A stretch of 10,518 nt of DNA from Clostridia bacterium (GTDB lineage Bacteria; Bacillota_A; Clostridia; Christensenellales; Aristaeellaceae): contig JAFUPO010000034.1 of assembly GCA_017481185.1 (NCBI GenBank), forward strand, positions 1 to 10,518, read 5' to 3'. Below are positions 1-4,865 of the stretch, piece by piece. How positions within the stretch are numbered: position 1 is the first letter of the stretch; every line of letters starts with the position of its first letter. A program made the position numbers and the translations under genes. Below the pieces are notes generated by a model. The model had not been told where the DNA came from, did no database searches, and saw nothing but the letters and a program-made list of their open reading frames with translations.

Positions 1-209
1 CCGATGGGGCTATAAATGCCGTAGACCTCCCCCTCCTGCTGGCAGAGGATGAGGGTGGCGGCCCGGCCCGGCAAATGGCGGATGCGGCCCTGCTTGTGGA
101 GCTTGTCCACCAGGGTCTGGGTGGCGGCGGTCACAGGCCGTGAAAGGTCTGTAAACATCACCAGTCGGCTGGAATCCACCGTGAATCCCCCGCCCAAATG
201 CAAGAGCAT
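1..209 (-). CDS. remB: RemB-like regulator (DUF370), C-terminus cut by window edge
   Basis: The 69 visible residues begin MLLHLGGGFTVDSS and continue through VMFTDLSR (residues 18-24), VDKLHKQGRI (34-43) and EVYGIYSPI (61-69). This matches the small RemA/RemB (YaaB, DUF370) family, which typically starts M(F/Y)(L/I)HLG and ends near 'V(Y)LSPIS'. The family is known as DNA-binding regulators of biofilm matrix genes in Bacillus, usually 80-90 residues, so only about 15-20 residues should be missing. The start is supported by GGAGG at 216-220, six bases upstream. In many Firmicutes this gene lies between recF and gyrB near the origin. Here its upstream neighbour is a divergent LCP gene instead of recF. 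Whether gyrB follows cannot be seen. The match comes from recall of the family pattern, not from an alignment. Confidence 0.82.
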   Translation of the reverse strand, partial: MLLHLGGGFTVDSSRLVMFTDLSRPVTAATQTLVDKLHKQGRIRHLPGRAATLILCQQEGEVYGIYSPI

Positions 210-244
210 CCCGCGCCTCCCAAATAAACAATTTCAACCGACTA

Positions 245-273
245 ATTATACCATTTTAGGGGCCAAAAAGAAA
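245..273 (-). promoter_or_regulatory. Predicted promoter of remB
   Basis: On the minus strand, -10 TATAAT (245-250) is a perfect consensus. A -35-like TTTCTT (268-273) sits 17 bp upstream. The start codon is 36 bases downstream of the -10. The -10 is convincing, the -35 weak. Confidence 0.65.
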
Positions 274-429
274 GGGTTTCTACAATTTAAATGGCAGAGA
301 AAAATTGCGAAACAGCTCCCGCCCCAGGCAAACTGCTAATTTGCGATAAAAAGCGCCCTGCGGGGCAGGGAGGAACAGCATTTTTGTCGAAGTCTATCAT
401 AAACTTTTTTTCAAAAGGGAGGTGTTTTC
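274..429. other. Divergent intergenic region with a short GC hairpin
   Basis: This stretch separates the divergent remB and LCP genes. It holds one compact hairpin, CCCTGC (356-361) pairing with GCAGGG (365-370) across a GGG loop, followed ten bases later by TTTTT (381-385). It would lie in the LCP leader if transcription starts upstream of it. I see no good -35/-10 pair for the LCP gene. TATCAT (395-400) is a possible -10 without a matching -35. The gap between hairpin and T-run argues against a normal terminator. Confidence 0.4.
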
Positions 430-1395
430 ATGCGCCGTTTTATGGCCGCTGTGATGGCCTTATGCCTGTTACCTGTTTTCGGTCTGGCTGAAATGGTCTG
501 GACAGAGGTGATCCCCACGCCTTCGGCCGTGCAGGAGATGACCGCCCAGGAGCTGCTGGCGCAACTGAACGCCACCCCCACGCCCCAGCCCACGCCTCAG
601 CCTCCAGCAGATACCACCTTTGATCTGCTCATCATCGGGTCTGATAACTATGCCTCCGCTGATGCAGGCCGCAGCGACGCCATGGTGCTGGCCCGGCTGG
701 ATGCGTCCAACAACACCATTAAGATGATCTCCTTCATGCGGGATCTGTACGTAAAGATCCCCGGCAAGGGCTACAATCGCCTGAACGCCGCCTATGTGTT
801 CGGGGGCGCGCAGCTTTTGAAGGATACCCTGTATGCCAACTTTGGCGTTACCTGCGATGCTTACGTGGCGGTGAACTTTTCCCTCATGGCAGACCTTATC
901 GATCAGATCGGCGGGGTCACGGTTCATGTGACCAAAAAGGAGATGCAGCAGGTCAATTCCATTTTAAAGTTCTACAACCGCAAGACGGGGGTCTCCGCCT
1001 CCGATCAGCTTTTGAAGCAGTATGGCGATGTGCTGCTCACCGGCAAGCAGGCCATGTGCTTTAGCCGCATCCGCAAAATCGACAGCGATCATCAGCGGGT
1101 GGGCAGGCAGCAGGCGGTGCTGGAGGCCATCTTCCATAAGGTCACGGAATTGGATCTTATCACCCTGGGGCGGCTGGTACTGACCAATATGGATCAGGTA
1201 AACACGGATTTGGAGCCGGAGCAGATAGGCGATCTGGCGGCCCTGGCATTAAATGCCCGCAGCGCCCGGTTTGATTCCCTCAAGATCCCGGTGAATGGGA
1301 TGTATACCTCCGAAACCCGCAGCGGTATGGCGGTATTGGTGCCTAGCCTGAAAAGGAACCGGGCCAAGATCGAAGCCTTTTTGCAGGAGGAGTAA
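430..1395 (+). CDS. LytR-CpsA-Psr (LCP) family cell-wall protein, exported
   Basis: The 321-residue protein belongs to the LCP family, whose characterised members transfer undecaprenyl-linked glycopolymers (teichoic acid, capsule) to peptidoglycan outside the membrane. Family hallmarks are visible: GSD (70-72), RSDAM (81-85), MRDLYV (103-108), NRLNAAY..GG (116-126), RIRKIDSD (213-220) and RVGRQQ (223-228). The arginines and aspartates are the expected pyrophosphate/Mg2+ contacts. The N-terminus looks like a cleavable signal peptide (1-20, ending FGLA) followed by a Thr/Pro/Gln-rich spacer (49-59). Many LCP proteins instead have a short cytoplasmic tail and a permanent membrane anchor. GGGAGG (417-422) seven bases before ATG supports the start. 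The downstream polymerase gene starts 1 nt after the stop, so both are probably on one transcript. Which polymer it handles is not visible. Confidence 0.92.
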   Translation: MRRFMAAVMALCLLPVFGLAEMVWTEVIPTPSAVQEMTAQELLAQLNATPTPQPTPQPPADTTFDLLIIGSDNYASADAGRSDAMVLARLDASNNTIKMISFMRDLYVKIPGKGYNRLNAAYVFGGAQLLKDTLYANFGVTCDAYVAVNFSLMADLIDQIGGVTVHVTKKEMQQVNSILKFYNRKTGVSASDQLLKQYGDVLLTGKQAMCFSRIRKIDSDHQRVGRQQAVLEAIFHKVTELDLITLGRLVLTNMDQVNTDLEPEQIGDLAALALNARSARFDSLKIPVNGMYTSETRSGMAVLVPSLKRNRAKIEAFLQEE

Positions 1396-1396
1396 T

Positions 1397-2599
1397 ATGG
1401 CAGACCGCACCATCCTCCACTGCGACTGCAACAGCTACTATGCCTCAGTGGAGCTCCTTTCCCATCCAGAATTAAAAGATCAGCCCGTGGCTGTCTGCGG
1501 CGATCCCGAAAGCCGCCACGGTATCATCCTGGCCAAGAATGAGCCCGCTAAGAAAATGGGCGTGCAAACGGCCGAAACCCTTTGGCAGGCCCAGCGCAAA
1601 TGCCCTGGGCTGATTTTGCTGCCCGCCCATCGGGATCGCTACCGCTATTATTATGAAAAGATCAACGCCATCTACCTGAGCGTTACCGACCAGGTGGAGG
1701 CCTTTTCCATTGATGAATCCTGGCTGGATGTCACCGGCAGCTATCATCTCTTTGGCGATGGCAAAACCATTGCAGATGATCTGCGCCGCCGCATCCGGGA
1801 GGAGCTGGGCCTCACCATCTCCGTGGGGGTGTCCTTCAACAAAACCCTGGCCAAGCTGGGCAGCGATTTTAAAAAGCCCGATGCTACCACCTGCTTCACC
1901 CGCGAAAACTACCGGCAGCTCCTCTACCCCCTGCCCGTGGGGCGGATGCTGTTTATCGGCCCCGCAGCTGAAAAGATATTGGTGGCCCACGGGGTCAAAA
2001 CCATCGGGGATCTGGCTGCCTGCCCCCCGGCGACCCTCACGGCCCTCCTGGGCAAAACGGGGGAAAGCTTTCACCAATGGGCCAACGGTATAGACGATGC
2101 GCCGGTGCGCCGCTGGGGGGAAGCAGACCCGGTGAAATCCATCGGCAACGACCTTACCTTTGCCCAGGATTTGGTGGGCGAAAGCCAGTGGAAGCAGGGG
2201 CTTATCCCCCTGTGCGAGCAGGTGGGAGAGCGGCTGCGCCGCCAGGGCTTTAAATGCCAAACCCTGGCCCTGCAAATCAAGGATCCTCAATTTAAGGTTA
2301 TTTCCCGGCAGATGAAAATGAACCCTCCCACCGCCTTGACCCGGGCCCTCTTTGAAGGGAGCTTGAGCCTTTTAAGAAGCTGCTGGCAGCCTGAGGCGCC
2401 CATCCGGATGCTTACCGTGACCGCCTCGGGGCTGGTGGATGAAAACGCCCCCGTCTACGAGCAGATGGATCTGTTTACCCCGCAAAACCCAACCAACCCC
2501 AAGCAGGCCCAATTGGAAAAGGCCATCGATCAGGTCAGGGCCCGCTACGGCAAGGGCGCGGTGAGCATCTCCACTGTGATGAATACGCCCGAAGAATAA
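1397..2599 (+). CDS. dinB: Y-family DNA polymerase IV (DinB-like)
   Basis: The 400-residue protein is a translesion DNA polymerase of the DinB/UmuC family. The palm motif DCNSYYASVE (10-19) carries the first metal-binding aspartate (D10) and an aromatic steric-gate position (Y15). The second metal motif SIDESWLDVT (104-113) carries D106 and E107. SVGVSFNKTLAKLGSDFKKP (142-161) is the expected palm helix, and a helix-hairpin-helix thumb follows around 185-225. The little-finger domain covers about 245-350. QMDLF (356-360) fits a sliding-clamp-binding peptide, followed by a short tail. Length is slightly above the 350-residue E. coli protein and typical for Firmicutes relatives. AGGAGG (1385-1390), inside the end of the LCP gene, supports the ATG. 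I see no LexA-like box just upstream, so its expression probably follows the LCP transcript. Confidence 0.95.
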   Translation: MADRTILHCDCNSYYASVELLSHPELKDQPVAVCGDPESRHGIILAKNEPAKKMGVQTAETLWQAQRKCPGLILLPAHRDRYRYYYEKINAIYLSVTDQVEAFSIDESWLDVTGSYHLFGDGKTIADDLRRRIREELGLTISVGVSFNKTLAKLGSDFKKPDATTCFTRENYRQLLYPLPVGRMLFIGPAAEKILVAHGVKTIGDLAACPPATLTALLGKTGESFHQWANGIDDAPVRRWGEADPVKSIGNDLTFAQDLVGESQWKQGLIPLCEQVGERLRRQGFKCQTLALQIKDPQFKVISRQMKMNPPTALTRALFEGSLSLLRSCWQPEAPIRMLTVTASGLVDENAPVYEQMDLFTPQNPTNPKQAQLEKAIDQVRARYGKGAVSISTVMNTPEE

Positions 2600-2620
2600 A
2601 ATGGTTTTACTTTCTCGCAA

Positions 2621-2650
2621 TTGACATTCGGTTCATTTCTGGGGTATAAT
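2621..2650 (+). promoter_or_regulatory. Strong promoter of the queT leader
   Basis: TTGACA (2621-2626) and TATAAT (2645-2650) are both perfect sigma-A consensus boxes, 18 bp apart. The -10 sits in a small dyad, GGGGTAT (2641-2647) and ATACCCC (2649-2655). GCAATTG occurs on both sides of the promoter (2617-2623 and 2658-2664). Transcription would begin near 2657, just before the aptamer. Confidence 0.88.
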
Positions 2651-2670
2651 ACCCCCTGCAATTGCACAAC

Positions 2671-2710
2671 AGACAGTTCGTGACCATCCTGTCTCTAAAC
2701 AAAACTAGGG
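2671..2710 (+). promoter_or_regulatory. Candidate preQ1-I riboswitch aptamer
   Basis: The fold seen is a 6-bp stem, AGACAG (2671-2676) with CTGTCT (2689-2694), closing a 12-base loop that starts TTC, then an A-rich tail ending AAACAAAACTAGGG (2697-2710). A short P1 hairpin with a loop of about 12 bases and an 'AAAACUARGG'-type tail is the layout of class I preQ1 riboswitches, the smallest known. The gene behind it encodes a QueT queuosine-precursor transporter, the expected partner. By eye I could not draw a perfect P2 pseudoknot between loop and tail. A preQ1-III element, known upstream of queT in Ruminococcaceae, is the main alternative. Confidence 0.75.
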
Positions 2711-2713
2711 AAG

Positions 2714-2758
2714 CTCCGGCAACAGCCGGAGGGGATGGACGCGCAGCGTCCATTTTTT
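2714..2758 (+). terminator. queT leader helper hairpin plus intrinsic terminator
   Basis: The first hairpin is CTCCGGC (2714-2720) with GCCGGAG (2725-2731) and an AACA loop. The second is ATGGACGC (2735-2742) with GCGTCCAT (2746-2753), a GCA loop and a run of six T (2753-2758), a textbook intrinsic terminator 16 bases before the queT start. It lies inside the transcribed leader, so it should act as a ligand-controlled attenuator. GGATGG (2733-2738) is complementary to CCATCC in the aptamer (2684-2689), giving an antiterminator that excludes the terminator. Confidence 0.85.
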
Positions 2759-2773
2759 ATTGGAGGTTTTGCT

Positions 2774-3280
2774 ATGACCCGCAAAACAAAAAACCTTACC
2801 CAGGCCAGCGTGCTGGCCGCCCTGTATGTGGTTTTGACCTATGCGCAGAACATTATTTGGCCCGGCTCGGCGTCCCTGGCCATCCAATTGCGCCTGTCCG
2901 AGGCCTTGAACATTTTCGCTTTTTTTACCCCGGCGGCCATCCCGGGCCTTGCGGCGGGCTGCCTCTTATTTAACCTTTCCTACGCCGGAGCCCTGCCCTT
3001 TGACTGGCTGGTGGGAACTTTGGCGACCCTGCTGGCGGGGCTGAGTATGTACAAGCTGCGCCAGCGCCCCTGGCTGGGCCTTGTGATGCCTGCCCTGTTC
3101 AACGCGCCTCTGGTGGGCTGGGAGCTGGCTGCCTTTTTAGGGGAAGGCGGCTTTGCCTGGCCCCTTTTTGGGGCCAATGCCCTTAACGTGTTTCTGGGGG
3201 AAGCCATGGTGATGTACACCGCCGGCTGGGCCCTTTATGGGGCCTTCAAACGCCGCAATTTGCACAAACAGTTTTTTTAA
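2774..3280 (+). CDS. queT: QueT family queuosine-precursor transporter
   Basis: The 168-residue protein is hydrophobic with about five to six membrane segments (about 9-27, 45-70, 75-92, 100-120, 128-155). The family signature IQLRLSEALNI (37-47) is clear, along with NAPLVGWE (110-117). QueT proteins are thought to be substrate-specific S-components of ECF transporters that take up queuosine precursors such as preQ1 for tRNA modification. A preQ1-type leader immediately upstream agrees. The ATG at 2774 is preferred because GGAGG (2762-2766) lies seven bases before it. The in-frame ATG at 2735 would lie inside the terminator stem. No ECF energising genes are in the window. Those modules are commonly shared and encoded elsewhere. 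Confidence 0.9.
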   Translation: MTRKTKNLTQASVLAALYVVLTYAQNIIWPGSASLAIQLRLSEALNIFAFFTPAAIPGLAAGCLLFNLSYAGALPFDWLVGTLATLLAGLSMYKLRQRPWLGLVMPALFNAPLVGWELAAFLGEGGFAWPLFGANALNVFLGEAMVMYTAGWALYGAFKRRNLHKQFF

Positions 3281-3300
3281 CGCATGAGTTCCCGCCTTCT

Positions 3301-3331
3301 CGGTCAAACTGACCGTGAGCGCTTTTGCGCT
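3301..3331 (+). other. Two small hairpins between queT and the DUF1540 gene
   Basis: CGGTCA (3301-3306) pairs with TGACCG (3310-3315) across AAC. AGCGC (3318-3322) pairs with GCGCT (3327-3331) across TTTT. No T-run follows, so neither is a convincing terminator. They may be mRNA-stability or processing elements between the two genes. I see no clear promoter here, which leaves read-through from queT as the simplest model. Confidence 0.4.
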
Positions 3332-3355
3332 AACATCATAAGGAGGGATTGACCT

Positions 3356-3526
3356 ATGGCCCATTCCGTTGGCAACCAGTGCATCCATTGCAGCGTGGAA
3401 AGCTGCCAGTATCACGCCCGCGACAATATGTGCTCCCTGTCCGACATCAAGGTGGCGCCCAACGCCAACTGCTGCTCCGGCAAGCCTGAAGAGAGTATGT
3501 GCTCCAGCTACAAGTGCCGCAGCTGA
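3356..3526 (+). CDS. Small cysteine-rich DUF1540 family protein
   Basis: This 56-residue protein has eight cysteines (9, 12, 17, 26, 39, 40, 49, 54). The pattern C-x2-C-x4-C-x8-C followed by DIKVAPNA (30-37) and a final C-x4-C fits the DUF1540 family, common as short proteins in Clostridia and Bacilli. The spacing suggests metal binding, but the function is unknown. GGAGGG (3342-3347) sits eight bases before the ATG. The gene follows queT by 75 bases and may share its transcript. It has no signal peptide or membrane segment, so it should be cytoplasmic or spore-associated; the latter is only a guess. Confidence 0.85.
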   Translation: MAHSVGNQCIHCSVESCQYHARDNMCSLSDIKVAPNANCCSGKPEESMCSSYKCRS

Positions 3527-3547
3527 GACAAGGATGTGAATTAAGCG

Positions 3548-3581
3548 AGGGAGGGGAGTTTTTTGCAAAACTCCCCTCCCT
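3548..3581. terminator. Long perfect hairpin after the DUF1540 gene
   Basis: A 14-bp perfect stem, GGGAGGGGAGTTTT (3549-3562) with AAAACTCCCCTCCC (3567-3580), encloses a TTGC loop, with an extra A-T pair at 3548/3581. It begins 22 bases after the stop codon, where a terminator is expected. No true U-run follows on either strand (TTGTG on the plus side), so it could instead be a repeat-family palindrome or an RNA-processing signal. Confidence 0.6.
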
Positions 3582-3606
3582 TGTGCTCCCTCCCCAAGAG
3601 AACCAA

Positions 3607-3670
3607 CAGGGGCTGAGCCCCTGCACCCCAGCTCCCGCCAGGGGCTCAGCCCCTGGACCCCAGCTCCCGA
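3607..3670. repeat. Two 32-bp tandem units with mutually inverted cores
   Basis: Units at 3607-3638 and 3639-3670 agree at 29 of 32 positions. Each begins with a 17-bp hairpin, CAGGGGC and GCCCCTG around TGA in the first and TCA in the second. The second core is therefore the exact reverse complement of the first, while the flanking ACCCCAGCTCCCG stays in direct orientation. No ribosome binding site or believable protein accompanies them, so they look like interspersed intergenic repeats. A further imperfect palindrome, CCCGAAGGG (3666-3674) and CCCTTCCGGG (3695-3704), continues the cluster. Confidence 0.75.
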
Positions 3671-3720
3671 AGGGGCAATACGCTTCGTTCAAGTCCCTTC
3701 CGGGTGGAGATAAGAAACTA

Positions 3721-3760
3721 AAACTCTGCACTTTGCACTCATCACTCTGCACTCTTAACT
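3721..3760. repeat. ACTCTGCACT direct repeats
   Basis: ACTCTGCACT occurs at 3723-3732 and again at 3744-3753, 21 bases apart, with a third partial TTTGCACTC between them. It is low-complexity, gene-free sequence inside the repeat cluster. No coding potential or regulatory site was seen. Confidence 0.55.
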
Positions 3761-3779
3761 TCCGCCGCAGGCGGGGGCC

Positions 3780-3835
3780 CCCCTACATCGCGTCGTAGGG
3801 GCGGATCCTGTATCCGCCCGGGCGGTTGAGCCGCC
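3780..3835. repeat. Cluster of three GC-rich palindromes
   Basis: Three dyads follow closely: CCCCTAC (3780-3786) with GTAGGGG (3795-3801), GGGCGGAT (3799-3806) with ATCCGCCC (3812-3819), and GGCGG (3821-3825) with CCGCC (3831-3835). The first two share bases, so they are alternative folds. The GTAGGGGCGGAT...ATCCGCCC core resembles REP-like intergenic elements I recall from gut Firmicutes genomes, though I cannot confirm the copy number. No gene lies between 3527 and 3944. Confidence 0.6.
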
Positions 3836-3890
3836 GGTCATTTTCTGATGGCGCAAGAGCCTATAATTATCGCTTTTCTTTCTGGAGAGC

Positions 3891-3934
3891 GCGAGAACCT
3901 CTTTCTTTTCTCGTGAAAAGAAAGAGGTTCTCGC
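3891..3934. terminator. 20-bp perfect stem-loop between convergent units
   Basis: Bases 3891-3910 (starting GCGAGAACC) pair perfectly with 3915-3934 around a TCGT loop. It lies ten bases past the stop of the metal-binding protein gene, where its transcript should end, and also faces the plus-strand unit. The loop-proximal stem is A/T-rich and the outer stem GC-rich. There is no U-run after the stem on either strand, so it is not a canonical terminator. It could work as a stability or RNase III-type element, or belong to the repeat cluster. Confidence 0.6.
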
Positions 3935-3944
3935 ATATTCATTC

Positions 3945-4805
3945 TCACTCTTCCCCCAGCGCTTCCTGTAGGGTGCGCATATTCCCTCGCATCCCCTCCT
4001 CGTAGGCGGTGAGGGCGCCCTCGTCCAGGGGGCCGGTCACAATGGGATCCAGGGTATACACCTTAGCGCCGGTCTCCTGAGAAAGGGTCTGGGCAGCCAA
4101 TTCCGGGTACTGGGGCTCAATAAACAGGGGCGGCACCCCCAGATCCTTTAAGGTTTTCACCAATTCTGCCAGCTGGGCAGGGCTCAGGGCGTCGCCGGGC
4201 TCCCGGTTCACCACCCCAGCCACGTTGAGGCCATAGGCCTTGGCGAAGTAGGGAAACGCCTCATGAAAGGTCACAATGTCACGGCTGGGAAGATCCTTGA
4301 GGCCTTCCTTCAATTCCGCATCCAGGCTTTCCAGCCGCTGCTGATAGGCAGCTTGATTGGCTGTGATCATTTCCGCGTGCTCCGCAAAAGCCTCACACAG
4401 CCCTGCGGCCAGGTTCTGGGTCATCAAAATGGCAGCCTGCACATCCAGCCACAGGTGGGGGTTGCCCTCATCCATCAGCTCAATGCCCTGAGAAGCCACC
4501 ACCTGGGTCAGCTGGGGAAATTGCGCGGCCACCTGCTCCAGAAAGCTCTCCATGCCCGCGCCGTTGATCAAAAACACGCGGCACCCTGCCAGGGTGCGCA
4601 TATCCTGGGTGGAGAGGGTATAGTCGTGCAGGCACCCCACCTGGGGGGCAGCCAGGTTCACAACGGTCACCGGCACGTCCTTCAACAGGTTCACAGCCAT
4701 GCCGTAAATGGGATAAAAGGAGGTGACCACCATAGGCTGAGTCTCCCCTAGGGCGGCGGGAGCCATCAGGCAAAGAATTAGGCAAAGGATCAGGCATTTT
4801 TTCAT
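3945..4805 (-). CDS. TroA/ZnuA-type metal ABC transporter substrate-binding protein
   Basis: The 286-residue protein binds a transition metal, probably Zn2+ or Mn2+, outside the cell. It has a signal peptide (1-20, ending ALG), VTSFYPIYGM (27-36) at the start of the mature fold, and the expected metal ligands: H60 (CLHDYTLS), H117 (NPHLWLD), H181 (TFHEAFPYF) and D253 (TLDPI). The long His-rich loop found in many zinc-specific members is absent; only MDEG precedes NPH. Cysteines at 4, 8 and 12 do not form a proper lipobox, since none has Gly or Ala just before it. This is odd for a Gram-positive binding protein, which is normally a lipoprotein. No permease or ATPase genes adjoin it. The start has only a weak AAAGGG site, and the upstream gap is filled by a terminator, so read-through from the foldase gene is likely. 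Confidence 0.88.
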   Translation of the reverse strand: MKKCLILCLILCLMAPAALGETQPMVVTSFYPIYGMAVNLLKDVPVTVVNLAAPQVGCLHDYTLSTQDMRTLAGCRVFLINGAGMESFLEQVAAQFPQLTQVVASQGIELMDEGNPHLWLDVQAAILMTQNLAAGLCEAFAEHAEMITANQAAYQQRLESLDAELKEGLKDLPSRDIVTFHEAFPYFAKAYGLNVAGVVNREPGDALSPAQLAELVKTLKDLGVPPLFIEPQYPELAAQTLSQETGAKVYTLDPIVTGPLDEGALTAYEEGMRGNMRTLQEALGEE

Positions 4806-4827
4806 TCAATAACCCTTTCTGTTAAAA

Positions 4828-4856
4828 GCGCCCTTTTCTTTATAAGAAAAGGGCGC
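4828..4856 (-). terminator. Intrinsic terminator after the foldase gene
   Basis: Read on the minus strand, a 13-bp stem (GCGCCCTTTTCTT at 4828-4840 on the plus strand, pairing with 4844-4856) with a 3-base loop is followed by TTTT (4827-4824). It lies ten bases beyond the foldase stop and only 22 bases before the metal-binding protein start, so any expression of the latter from upstream must read through it. Confidence 0.82.
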
Positions 4857-4865
4857 GCGCATTGT

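Noticed and set aside
10..237. Minus-strand frame starting at 237 and overlapping the remB start
   Set aside because: It has a Pro/Gly-rich translation, no Shine-Dalgarno site, and shares sequence with the well-supported RemB frame.
2735..2773. An N-terminal extension of queT by 13 codons
   Set aside because: That ATG lies in the stem of the leader terminator. The ATG at 2774 has a well-placed GGAGG and gives the usual QueT N-terminus.
3499..3798. A plus-strand open frame of 99 codons across the repeat cluster
   Set aside because: It starts inside the DUF1540 gene in another frame, and its Pro/Leu-rich product simply translates the tandem repeats. There is no ribosome binding site.
3607..3835. 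CRISPR array
   Set aside because: There are only two adjacent units without unique spacers between them and no cas genes. The units are contiguous tandem copies.
3862..3867. TATAAT as a plus-strand promoter before 3890
   Set aside because: There is no matching -35 at 16-18 bp, and only antisense sequence lies downstream.
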